DNA of 10,933 nucleotides from Anaerolineales bacterium UBA1136. Its GTDB lineage: Bacteria; Chloroflexota; Anaerolineae; Anaerolineales; UBA11657. A program made the translations under genes and the position numbers. The stretch is from positions 19,639 to 30,571 of the forward strand of contig DCAJ01000047.1 in NCBI GenBank assembly GCA_002311455.1, in the 5' to 3' direction. Under the pieces are notes generated by a model, which did no database searches, was not told where the DNA came from, and saw only the letters and a program-made list of their open reading frames with translations. Shown one piece after another: positions 1 to 7,452 of the stretch. Every line of letters begins with the position of its first letter. The stretch's first letter is position 1.

Positions 1-1121
1 GGCAAGGCAAAACGATATGCATTTTCAACTAGTATAGATGTGAACGATAATACTCCTATTGAAGCAGGAGGTGCTCCAAACAGAATTACAGAACGAGCCC
101 AACCTAGTAACTGCCCGGTCCTATAAAAACCCCATACATAAAGAGATGATACCAACGCTATCACTAAAAGCAACAAAACATTACTGCTTAGAAGTATCCG
201 TATAGAATTTATCCAATGATCAAATGAAACCATGTTAAATACACTATTGTCATAATAATAAGCTGTTTCAGCCATTACATCTATCACACCAAAATATAGA
301 TATCCAGGTAGCCACGGATTGTAACCCGGTGCACCTATATGTAGAGAAGCAAGTCTGTTATAAAACACTTGAGGAATATAAACAATAGCGGCTACTACTG
401 GCAACAAGATCAAATCCCACCAACGCCGCTGAACACCAATCACCAAAAGTCCTAACAAGATAAAAGTCGCAAAGTGCACTCTGAAGAGTAGCATAACTCC
501 AGTTGCTGTCGCAGTGAGAATCACCCATTTGATATCTCGAGATCCAAGACAATTAACCAGAAAATATGTTGACACGAGGGCAAAAAATACGCCTGGGCCG
601 TCAGGTATGCCTTGTAACCATGCCACTCCAGGTACATAAGGCATTCGCATCCAAGCTGCCTGCGGATGAAGCCAAAGCACTAACCAAATTATCCAGGGCA
701 TAATTGCCCACATCAAAGCCGCAATGTAACCACTATCTTCGTTATATAGAAGACGAGCAGTTAATCTACCTATAACTATGACTGATAGACCCCCAAAAAA
801 GAATCCGTTCAAAAGTACCATATGGGGCAACAAATCGGAAAAAGTCGAAGAACCCAATAATCTGATTATGATAGCCATAATAGCTGGCAAGCCAAGATTG
901 ACCGAAAAATACTGCTCGTAAGTTCCTCGTGCTAGAACTAACCCAAAATCAAAATAATAATTCTGGTCACCGCCATGATGAAAATACCATACATCATGAG
1001 ATTCTAATTGAGGAAATCCGACTATAAGTAGACATACGATTGCCATTCGTAGCAATGCCAAGACGGAATAAATCAGTAGGGGGGCATGCGAATTTTGCCT
1101 CGATTTAACAATATTGGACAC
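1..1121 (-). CDS. Polytopic membrane protein, probable GT-C (PMT/ArnT-like) glycosyltransferase, 3' end cut by window edge
   Basis: Reading the minus strand from about 1121 to the left edge gives 373 uninterrupted codons with no stop, so the C-terminus lies outside the window. The protein is strongly hydrophobic. A short basic N-terminus is followed by a first membrane span (about residues 14-36), then an outer loop with HHGGDQNYYFDFG, and then several more spans. An acidic residue in the first outer loop, followed by Tyr and by a small residue before the next helix, is the layout of GT-C enzymes that take sugar from a polyprenyl-phosphate donor. The usual DE pair is here DQ, so the family call is tentative; an O-antigen polymerase-like or unknown membrane protein is the alternative. 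The start is uncertain. No ATG occurs before the middle of the first span (1046). GTG at 1121 has AGG six bases upstream, and GTG 1154, TTG 1145 and TTG 1142 are also in frame. The acetyltransferase stop (1181-1179) is in the same frame. Confidence 0.6.
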   Translation of the reverse strand, partial: MSNIVKSRQNSHAPLLIYSVLALLRMAIVCLLIVGFPQLESHDVWYFHHGGDQNYYFDFGLVLARGTYEQYFSVNLGLPAIMAIIIRLLGSSTFSDLLPHMVLLNGFFFGGLSVIVIGRLTARLLYNEDSGYIAALMWAIMPWIIWLVLWLHPQAAWMRMPYVPGVAWLQGIPDGPGVFFALVSTYFLVNCLGSRDIKWVILTATATGVMLLFRVHFATFILLGLLVIGVQRRWWDLILLPVVAAIVYIPQVFYNRLASLHIGAPGYNPWLPGYLYFGVIDVMAETAYYYDNSVFNMVSFDHWINSIRILLSSNVLLLLVIALVSSLYVWGFYRTGQLLGWARSVILFGAPPASIGVLSFTSILVENAYRFAL

Positions 1122-1178
1122 TATTCGCCTAGTTGATTTCAACAATATATACACAACGTAAACAGATACTGCTTTTAT

Positions 1179-1748
1179 CTATTTTCCATAGGGAAATTGC
1201 TTGAACACGCGTGTGCCGCGTTCCCTTATCAGCTTAGCTGGATTACCACCTACAATAGTGAACGCATCTACATCACGAGTAACCACTGCACCAGCTGCAA
1301 CTACTGCTCCTTCTCCAATGGTAACACCCTTAAGAATTATTGCACTGGAGCCTATCCACACATTGTCATGTATTGTTATCGGTGCATCTCGTCTAGAGAA
1401 ATGAGGATCGTCTGGATCATGATCAGAGGTATACAATTCGACCCCATGACCGAATACAACATTATTTCCTATGACTATGCTATCTCCAGCAACAAAAAAC
1501 GTGTAGTGTGGAATAGTACAATGATCGCCAATACTGATCCTGTCCATAGCTCCACCCGTGAAACGGACACCTGTCCAAATCTCTGTATTATTACCAATAC
1601 TTATTCCACAAACATGTCTGTAGTAAGCATTCCGAACCGCAGCCAACGGTACATTACCAATTATTACATTCAATATCCAAGTACGTAGAAAACCAACGAG
1701 AGGTATAGCTAACTTAATATTCAGCCAACTTCGAATTTGTTTCAGCAT
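1179..1748 (-). CDS. Hexapeptide-repeat O-acetyltransferase (WcaF/LacA-like, left-handed beta helix)
   Basis: This 189-residue protein should transfer an acetyl group from acetyl-CoA to a sugar hydroxyl, probably decorating the glycan made by this locus, in the cytoplasm. After a hydrophobic N-terminal stretch (about 13-31), imperfect hexapeptide repeats run from about residue 50 to 160 (IGNNTE, IGDHCT, IGNNVV, IGSSAI, IGEGAV). They end in the family's usual IVGGNPAKLIRE tail at 165-176. The loop YTSDHDPDDPHF (106-117) breaks the helix, and its His110 matches the catalytic His of maltose and galactoside acetyltransferases. Length fits the family. The ATG lies inside the methyltransferase gene and overlaps it by 7 bases (ATGCTGA). 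The nearest Shine-Dalgarno-like TAGGAG is 16 bases upstream, which is far, so translation is probably coupled to the upstream gene. The acceptor sugar cannot be read from the sequence. Confidence 0.9.
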   Translation of the reverse strand: MLKQIRSWLNIKLAIPLVGFLRTWILNVIIGNVPLAAVRNAYYRHVCGISIGNNTEIWTGVRFTGGAMDRISIGDHCTIPHYTFFVAGDSIVIGNNVVFGHGVELYTSDHDPDDPHFSRRDAPITIHDNVWIGSSAIILKGVTIGEGAVVAAGAVVTRDVDAFTIVGGNPAKLIRERGTRVFKQFPYGK

Positions 1749-2539
1749 ATATTTGTGCGGGCAGCTCCTAGATTATATACCTGTCGGAACGTAAGTCCTT
1801 TACTAATGCAAAAATATGAGAAAGCATCATTGGCAAGCACATCGTCTGAAAGCAACAAGCCTTCCTTATCAAGGGCAGAATATGCTACCCCAAACTCCCA
1901 GGTCATATTTTCATAACTGTGGTCACTGTCGTGCAGAAAAAGATCAATATCACCTAAACGTTGGAGCAGAGAGGGCAAATGCTCACGAGAAGTACCAATT
2001 AATTGTGTGTGTCGTTCACGTAGATATTGTGGAACTGCCCACCCAGACAAAGTACCTGAAGGCAGGAACTCATGATAACTTTCAATTGCTTTTAGCTGTG
2101 TCTTGTCAACCTTGCCGGGAGGCAGGTCAATGGTATACAGATGACCACTTCGATTGCGCTCCATAGCACGCAGTATGAATGCTGTAGACTTTCCTGGTGT
2201 ACCACCCGTCTCTACCATCATTTTGGGCTTTAGTGCCCGCACTATAACGTATAGTGTAACTTCGTTAAAAAACACTGATCCGGAACGACCAAACAACATG
2301 AAATCTATTGCTCGAGGTGAATAATGAGTATATTTACTCAATTTGCTCTGCACGTCTCCGATAAAATCTGTATCTTCTTCAATCTCCATGAGCAGTTTTT
2401 TGCTTTCGCGCGACGGAAGACCTACACAGGCTCGGAGCAATGCTAAACGATTGAGATCATAATTAAATGCTTGAGCCAAAATCAACGGATTGCGACATTC
2501 TGTAGCACGTTGCAGCCATAACCGTACATCTCTATACAT
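1742..2539 (-). CDS. Class I SAM-dependent methyltransferase (Methyltransf_24-like)
   Basis: The 265-residue product has a Rossmann-type methyltransferase domain from about residue 90 to the end. The SAM-binding motif I is VETGGTPGKST (109-119), followed by the acidic end of strand 2 at TIDLP (136-140). HDSDHSYENM (203-212) and SDDV (231-234) are typical of the Methyltransf_24 group, which includes CmcI-like enzymes and many methyltransferases in polysaccharide clusters. A mainly helical stretch of about 90 residues precedes the domain and matches no motif I recognise. The start ATG overlaps the flippase stop by one base (TAATG), and AAGGGA stands six bases upstream. Lying between flippase and acetyltransferase, it most likely O-methylates a sugar of the exported glycan. 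Methylation of a lipid or peptide intermediate is less likely but not excluded. Confidence 0.85.
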   Translation of the reverse strand: MYRDVRLWLQRATECRNPLILAQAFNYDLNRLALLRACVGLPSRESKKLLMEIEEDTDFIGDVQSKLSKYTHYSPRAIDFMLFGRSGSVFFNEVTLYVIVRALKPKMMVETGGTPGKSTAFILRAMERNRSGHLYTIDLPPGKVDKTQLKAIESYHEFLPSGTLSGWAVPQYLRERHTQLIGTSREHLPSLLQRLGDIDLFLHDSDHSYENMTWEFGVAYSALDKEGLLLSDDVLANDAFSYFCISKGLTFRQVYNLGAARTNIC

Positions 2540-4077
2540 TAATTTTCCCTTTGATATTTCAAAGCTCTAAGGACTGTGTTCCACACGGTTTGTAGTCTGT
2601 CACGCTCGAAAACTACAATTGCTAGAGTAAATAATATCAAGCAGATAGCACCCTTAATTGCAGCACTAAACCAAATCATACTAGGCAACCAAGGTGACAA
2701 TAGCTGCAGCATACCATAGGCTACTAAACATGTCAGTGCAGGAAGCTTATAAATATCTAAAGTTGACCATCCTAGCTCCTGACCAACGTATCTGTCAGCT
2801 ATCCATAGACCTATAACTGTCATGACACTAACTGACACAGCAGCTCCAGCGGCACCCCATAGTAAGACTGCACCAGGACACACTATGATCAAGAAAATAG
2901 CCTGATAAGCTACTGTGCGACGCATGCGCTTTTCCTTACGCACTGCGAGTAGAAGCTGACACGCATTTTGATATAATGGACGAAACAAGATGAAGCCAGA
3001 CATTAGACGAAACAAAGGTACTGTATCCAACCAGCGCGGTCCTAAAACTATTCTGACCACTTCTTCGGTAGCAGTCAACGCAAAAACTCCTGAAAGGAAA
3101 ATAATATTTGTCAGCAGCCATGTCAAATTTCTATATGCAAGTTTCAATGTACGTGTATCTCTAGCAGCGCTTCGAGAATATAGGGGAAGTGCAATCTGAC
3201 CTATCATACCCGCAAAAACATCCATGGGCATTTTCCCCGCACCATAGGCTCGAGAATAAAATGACTCCGGTAATATGCCTGAAGACATCCAGATTTTGTT
3301 GCGCGTCTGTGTAATAGTACCTACAAGCCAATCGTCAATTTGAAATATAATTTTGCCGAGCAATCCAGTTGTCCAAATCGTGAAACCAAATTCCATAAGT
3401 TTCCGTGCAAGTGATGTGTCCCAAACTAATTTAGGGTACCAGCGTGTCACCAAAGCCGCCCCTAAACCAACAACAACCACGGGGATGGCTACATCCACAA
3501 GAATTGCTGCTAAGTAATATCCTTTCCATGCCAAAGCAACTGCAGCAATCAGACCAATAACACCATGAAATATTGTTAAGCGCGCTAGAATATCGTGACG
3601 CAGTCGTCTCTCTATCAAATAGCGGGGTGTGGAAGTTAAGCTCTCAACACCAATCATAAGCAACAATAGAAATACTGCTAACCACACATTTTGTGACCAA
3701 TGGTTAGGTACCTCACCAACTAAAAACAACACATTTGGTGATATCCAATAACATATGGCTGCCAAAACCAATCCACTCCACGACAAAATATTGTCCAACC
3801 AAAACTGCACTGACAGGGTTCGTGATGACTCATCTTCCCAGGTAACTACTACAGTCCGAAAATCAAACCTAAATACACTAAAATAGGTCGCCCACGCTTG
3901 TCCAATTGCCACCATACCGAAATACTCAGGTGGCACCAACCTGGCCAATATAACTGTCTTTGCTATGCCTAGAAAAAATAGCCAATAGTGTGAGGCACCT
4001 GACCACAGTGTGCTGATCACTGCACTACCGCTTAGACTACCTTCCACTGTATCACTTGAAGTAGAATCTAATCTCAT
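2539..4077 (-). CDS. Wzx/WzxC-type polysaccharide flippase (MOP superfamily)
   Basis: This 512-residue polytopic inner-membrane protein, with about 12-14 hydrophobic segments, belongs to the oligosaccharide flippases that move undecaprenyl-linked oligosaccharides from the cytoplasmic to the outer face. Diagnostic signatures in order are ILARLVPPEYFG (43-54) after the first span; GFTIWTTGLLGKIIFQIDDW (231-250); YSRAYGAGKMPMDVFAG (274-290), running into the span that ends LPLYSR (297-302); and GPRWLDTVPLFRLMSG (346-361). These match WzxC-like proteins better than MurJ. The stretch between DDWLVG and YSRAYG (about 254-273) is longer and more polar than I expect for WzxC. The gene overlaps the upstream GT4 by four bases (ATGA) and has no clear ribosome binding site, so coupled translation is likely. 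It is the only exporter in the window, which points to a Wzx-dependent rather than an ABC-transporter pathway. The exact substrate is unknown. Confidence 0.9.
   Translation of the reverse strand: MRLDSTSSDTVEGSLSGSAVISTLWSGASHYWLFFLGIAKTVILARLVPPEYFGMVAIGQAWATYFSVFRFDFRTVVVTWEDESSRTLSVQFWLDNILSWSGLVLAAICYWISPNVLFLVGEVPNHWSQNVWLAVFLLLLMIGVESLTSTPRYLIERRLRHDILARLTIFHGVIGLIAAVALAWKGYYLAAILVDVAIPVVVVGLGAALVTRWYPKLVWDTSLARKLMEFGFTIWTTGLLGKIIFQIDDWLVGTITQTRNKIWMSSGILPESFYSRAYGAGKMPMDVFAGMIGQIALPLYSRSAARDTRTLKLAYRNLTWLLTNIIFLSGVFALTATEEVVRIVLGPRWLDTVPLFRLMSGFILFRPLYQNACQLLLAVRKEKRMRRTVAYQAIFLIIVCPGAVLLWGAAGAAVSVSVMTVIGLWIADRYVGQELGWSTLDIYKLPALTCLVAYGMLQLLSPWLPSMIWFSAAIKGAICLILFTLAIVVFERDRLQTVWNTVLRALKYQREN
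2546..2551 (-). promoter_or_regulatory. Ribosome binding site of the methyltransferase gene
   Basis: AAGGGA lies six bases before the ATG at 2539, inside the last codons of the flippase gene. It supports this start and reinitiation by ribosomes finishing the flippase. Confidence 0.55.
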
Positions 4078-5201
4078 ATACTAAGTAGATGTCCAATAAA
4101 CTCTAGAGTATGTTTAGCTATTTTTTCATTTGTATACTTCTCTAGTACGCGCAAGCGACCTTTGTTAGCCAAATCTATTCGTTTGGGAGCGTTGTCAGCA
4201 AGTTGTTGTAGTGCAGTACACAATCTCTTTGAATCCCCCTCTGGTACTACAATTCCACTTGGACCAATTACGTTGGGTATTTCAGCAGAATTCGATCCTA
4301 TTACTGCAACTTCACAAGCCATTGCCTCAATCAATACATGGCCAAATTGCTCTTTCCACTGTGGAGTAGTAAGTGAAGGCAGTACGAATACATCCATTGC
4401 TTGCATCAACTCAGGAATCTGAGCATGCGGAACAGACTTATGTAGATGTAATTTTTTGCCTTTAGGAAGAGTAGAAGCCCAAACACGTAGCTCATTCTCC
4501 ATATCACCACTTCCTACAATAAGCAAATCAAATTGCCCTTTGAAGCTACCCAAAGCATCCATTAGTACCCTCAATCCTTTTTCAGGCACTAGACGCCCAG
4601 CATAACCAATCACAAACTGACGCAAACCGAGTCGCCCCCTAACCTCCTTACCATCGCCGCCAGAAAATAGGTCGGTATCCACTCCCAATTGTGGCAACAT
4701 AGTCAAAGGTCCTGTATAACCTTGCCCTCGGAGGATAATCTCTGCCTCACTATTACCAACGATAGCTCCATCAGTGCAAGTCATGTTAAAACGTTCTATT
4801 GCTCTAAAAGGTTGACGGGTCCGATACGGTATATTCCACCACGTAAAGAACACTGCTTTGGCTTGGGGAGCAAATTTACGTTTGTACAACAAGAATTGAG
4901 TGTAGGATAAAGCTCCAATACCGTTTTCAACGACAATCACGTCTGGTCGAAAGTTTTGCATATGCAAGTCCACAGACAGATAAATAAAACGCATTTCGTT
5001 ACCTGGAAATACAATACGAGTAGGGAAGATCTTATATGGTGCAGCCACATCAATATGCGGATATATGGTCCCTAAAACAGGTTCTTTCCAGAGATGTGGT
5101 ACCACTACAGCCAACTCAATACCACTTTGTGCTACTATAGCTGCAAGTTTTTTCTGATTTTCACCAACTAAATAAGTGTGGCTAGCATATAAGACTCTCA
5201 A
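4074..5201 (-). CDS. GT4-family glycosyltransferase (GT-B fold)
   Basis: The 375-residue protein is a retaining glycosyltransferase that moves a sugar from a nucleotide-sugar donor to the growing lipid-linked glycan at the cytoplasmic face. The N-terminal acceptor domain (1-190) holds VVENGIGAL (90-98) and FFTWWNIPYR (118-127). The C-terminal donor domain begins at FVIGYAGRLVPEKG (196-209) with the phosphate-contacting R203 and K208, continues through LLIVGSGDMENEL (226-238) and ends with the E(x7)E motif at E284 and E292 in EQFGHVLIEAMA. Length is normal for the family. The start is a TTG at 5201-5199; AAGGAG seven bases upstream makes it convincing, and the peptide then begins with the normal MRVLYASHTY strand. 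It lies 11 bases after the GT2 gene and overlaps the flippase by four bases. Donor and acceptor specificity are not readable. Confidence 0.9.
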   Translation of the reverse strand: MRVLYASHTYLVGENQKKLAAIVAQSGIELAVVVPHLWKEPVLGTIYPHIDVAAPYKIFPTRIVFPGNEMRFIYLSVDLHMQNFRPDVIVVENGIGALSYTQFLLYKRKFAPQAKAVFFTWWNIPYRTRQPFRAIERFNMTCTDGAIVGNSEAEIILRGQGYTGPLTMLPQLGVDTDLFSGGDGKEVRGRLGLRQFVIGYAGRLVPEKGLRVLMDALGSFKGQFDLLIVGSGDMENELRVWASTLPKGKKLHLHKSVPHAQIPELMQAMDVFVLPSLTTPQWKEQFGHVLIEAMACEVAVIGSNSAEIPNVIGPSGIVVPEGDSKRLCTALQQLADNAPKRIDLANKGRLRVLEKYTNEKIAKHTLEFIGHLLSI

Positions 5202-5208
5202 TCCAAGT

Positions 5209-5214
5209 CTCCTT
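5209..5214 (-). promoter_or_regulatory. Strong ribosome binding site deciding a TTG start
   Basis: A consensus AAGGAG lies seven bases before the TTG at 5201-5199. Its first two bases are also the last two bases of the TAA stop of the upstream GT2 gene (5215-5213). It is the best Shine-Dalgarno site I see in the window. It fixes the GT4 start at TTG rather than at a later ATG such as codon 70. Confidence 0.8.
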
Positions 5215-6172
5215 ACGTCTCTACTTTAGTATTGCTACAAGCTTCGATTATTCCTCTCCAAATGCCAATGACATTAGCAACACTCTCCAATCCGACTGCC
5301 CACAGAAATGGTATAAAATCGTCCAATCGCCGTGGTGAATGTCTAGAAAATCTATATGAATGTCGTGCTATTGGAACAACAAAGCAAATACCTAATAACG
5401 CAAAAAATGTTTGCTTTGTTGCTCTGAGAAGTAATTCAATCCTAGAAATATTGTCCCGCTGATACCAAATCTGCGCAACACCTTGTCCACGACCTACACG
5501 TTGTGTAAAAAACTTGCTCAAGTCGGCAGGCATAATGTGACTAACAAGAATACTACGATCAAATACTCGTTTATAACCATTATCCTCTAGAAGTTCGCCA
5601 AACCAACCATCCTCACCGGCCACTAGTGGAGCACCTACACCTTCAGGAAATAATCCAACTGATATTGCAGCAGATCTTCTACATGAAAACCCTTCGGTCC
5701 AATTCATATTAACTTTGGTATCTGGACCATAATACAACCTGTGTTGTGACTGGATATAGCGCGGAAACAACATTTCTACGTTAGTAACCTGGCTTTCTAC
5801 CAATACATAATCGGCACCCTGCTGGTAATGTTTGTCAAGACTAACAAGAAAATCGGCGGGTAAATGTACATCAGCGTTAAGGATCACTATCACATCTCCT
5901 TTGGCAACAAGAATACCCTGATTGCGAGCAGCAGAACGACCTACTCCTCTAGTCTGACGCACATACCTAAATCTCTCATCTATAAATGTCTTTACTATCT
6001 CAGGAGTACTATCACTTGAATCATCAACTACTAAAACATCAAAGTTAGAATATTCAAGTGAAGATAGAGTCTGCAAAGTAATACCAATATCCCTTTCTTC
6101 ATTATGTGTAGGCATCACGATGCTAAAACTTGTTCGTATTTCAGACTGAGAAATATTCTGGATAGACATCAT
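5213..6172 (-). CDS. GT2-family glycosyltransferase with C-terminal membrane-associated segment
   Basis: This 319-residue GT-A fold enzyme is predicted to be inverting and metal dependent. It opens with FSIVMPTHNEERDIG (16-30). Next come the nucleotide-binding LVVDDSSDST (47-56), TRGVGRSAARNQG (74-86), the DxD-type metal site LNADVHLP (98-105) and the acceptor-site acidic pair in GEDGWFGELLEDNGY (186-200). An RVGRGQG stretch (225-231) follows, where processive relatives carry QxxRW. After residue 250 there are two hydrophobic stretches (about 253-269 and 286-307), so the enzyme probably associates with the cytoplasmic membrane. The ATG at 6172 has AAGG six bases upstream, and a second ATG follows directly, so the true start may be one codon later. 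The gene begins 32 bases inside the preceding GT4. It likely adds one sugar to the lipid-linked oligosaccharide; the sugar is unknown. Confidence 0.88.
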   Translation of the reverse strand: MMSIQNISQSEIRTSFSIVMPTHNEERDIGITLQTLSSLEYSNFDVLVVDDSSDSTPEIVKTFIDERFRYVRQTRGVGRSAARNQGILVAKGDVIVILNADVHLPADFLVSLDKHYQQGADYVLVESQVTNVEMLFPRYIQSQHRLYYGPDTKVNMNWTEGFSCRRSAAISVGLFPEGVGAPLVAGEDGWFGELLEDNGYKRVFDRSILVSHIMPADLSKFFTQRVGRGQGVAQIWYQRDNISRIELLLRATKQTFFALLGICFVVPIARHSYRFSRHSPRRLDDFIPFLWAVGLESVANVIGIWRGIIEACSNTKVET

Positions 6173-7355
6173 GAAAAGCCTTATGAAGTAATTTCGTCAT
6201 TGCTTCTCTACTAAAGTAGTCGCGAGCTAAGCGTACGCAATTATCGCTAAACCTGTCCCGCAGATGAGAGTCTTTAAGTAATCGGGTGATATTTTTAGCC
6301 ATATGATAGTCATCGTTCAAATCTACCAAAAATCCACTTGTTCCGTCAACAACTATATTTTCAGGACCACCGCAGCTGGTAGTAACTACAGGAACACCAC
6401 ACGCCATAGCTTCCAAAACAGAAATACCCAAACCTTCTTGATTAGAGGAAAGCACAAAAACTTCAGCTCCCTGATACAATTCAACAAGTTGCTGCTCGGT
6501 TTGACGCCCAACAAAATCGACATTCGACAATACTCCAGCCTCAGAAGCATCCTTAAGCAAGTAATCTTCGGGTTCATCTCCAGTAAGAACCAATCTAACA
6601 TCAGGTAATTCTGCAAGAACCCTTGCAAATGCCTTAAATAGCATGGGCAAATTCTTGCGCGGGTCATTTATCCTACCTGTAAACAGCAGGTAACTGTCTG
6701 TCTTGACCTGCTGTTTATAAGCACGTTTAGGACGAAACAAATCTGTATCAACGGGATAGACAACTATTCGGACTTTTCCTGCAACCGAGGGAAATCTATC
6801 AACAATCTTTTCAGCTATATAATCTCCGTTAGCAATAACCATAGTGGCGTTTTCTATGACTAATTTCTCCTCGTACTGCAATAATCGTGCAGAGATGCCA
6901 GTGCCTGTTTTTGCTGCCCATGCATCGCCTGCTAACGCACGCCCTGCAAGTTCATCTTCATACATAGTTGAAATCCAAACAATGTATCTTTGCCCTGTCA
7001 GGGCCACCGGCAATCCACATTGCGCTGCTCCTGACACCACTACCTGTATCGGAAATTTGTAGCGCGGATCGTTCATCCACAACCATGGAAAAAAGTAGGT
7101 TGCCCAGATTGGCAACGGCCAATAGGGAAATGCAACACCTTGATAATTTTCAAACTCAGTTGTATAGGGTCTTGCATGTGTCAACAAATATCTGATCTTT
7201 GCCACCCAGCTCCCTGATGGAACTTGGTCAGTTGCCGTATACATCAAGTTAGGATTATGCCCAGAAGCACGCAGCATTTCTCCAACTACTCGCACTTTGG
7301 CCATGACCCCACCATGTTGCAAGGGCTCAAGCGTATGAATACATACTCTAGCCAT
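6141..7355 (-). CDS. GT4-family glycosyltransferase (GT-B fold)
   Basis: The 404-residue protein has a complete GT4 architecture. The N-terminal domain starts with ARVCIHTLEPLQHGGVMAKV, which carries the Gly-Gly loop that lies near the acceptor and donor phosphate. The linker contains GDYIAEKIVDRFP (177-189) and YPVDTDLFRP (200-209), usual before the donor domain. The donor domain has LLFTGRINDPRKNLPMLFKA (223-242) with R228 and K234, VRLVLTGDEPED (253-264), and the E(x7)E motif at E307 and E315 in EGLGISVLEAMACGVPVV. It should transfer one sugar from a nucleotide donor in the cytoplasm. The ATG has no clear Shine-Dalgarno sequence, but the encoded N-terminus matches the family start. It follows a 97-base gap, and its end overlaps the next GT2 gene by 32 bases. 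Sugar specificity is unknown. Confidence 0.9.
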   Translation of the reverse strand: MARVCIHTLEPLQHGGVMAKVRVVGEMLRASGHNPNLMYTATDQVPSGSWVAKIRYLLTHARPYTTEFENYQGVAFPYWPLPIWATYFFPWLWMNDPRYKFPIQVVVSGAAQCGLPVALTGQRYIVWISTMYEDELAGRALAGDAWAAKTGTGISARLLQYEEKLVIENATMVIANGDYIAEKIVDRFPSVAGKVRIVVYPVDTDLFRPKRAYKQQVKTDSYLLFTGRINDPRKNLPMLFKAFARVLAELPDVRLVLTGDEPEDYLLKDASEAGVLSNVDFVGRQTEQQLVELYQGAEVFVLSSNQEGLGISVLEAMACGVPVVTTSCGGPENIVVDGTSGFLVDLNDDYHMAKNITRLLKDSHLRDRFSDNCVRLARDYFSREAMTKLLHKAFHDVYPEYFSV

Positions 7356-7452
7356 AATCGGTCTATCTACCCAAAATAATCCTGTTCAAGAAATTTATTG
7401 TTGTGATTTAGGATTGCGCCTCACATAATTCTCAGTTACAAACCCATCTGAT
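7356..7452 (-). other. Longest gene-free gap in the cluster (97 bases)
   Basis: This is the only clear spacer of more than 20 bases upstream of position 1179. It is AT-rich on both sides of a short mixed patch. I see no sigma-70 pair with good spacing and no stem followed by a T-run. The only pairing noticed is a weak six-base inverted repeat (AATCCT with AGGATT, about 26 bases apart). It may mark a join between gene blocks or hold an unrecognised regulatory signal. Confidence 0.4.

Noticed and set aside
358..552. 64-codon minus-strand frame
   Set aside because: It is out of frame with the continuous hydrophobic protein that runs from about 1121 to the left edge.
1073..1087. ATG at 1087 as start of the leftmost gene
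   Set aside because: It is in another frame and meets TGA after four codons.
1197..1688. 163-codon open frame on the plus strand
   Set aside because: It lies wholly opposite the acetyltransferase, whose hexapeptide repeats explain the sequence; its peptide is rich in Cys, Ser, Thr and Tyr and shows no domain.
1816..2166. 116-codon open frame on the plus strand
   Set aside because: It is antisense to the SAM-binding and C-terminal core of the methyltransferase and shows no recognisable motif or ribosome site.
6386..6667. 93-codon minus-strand frame within a GT4 gene
   Set aside because: It is a frame-shifted reading of the conserved donor domain of the 6141-7355 gene.
7356..7452. Internal terminator or promoter in the gap
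   Set aside because: The only inverted repeat is six base pairs with a loop of about 26 bases and no following T-run, and no -35/-10 pair with 16-18 base spacing stands out.
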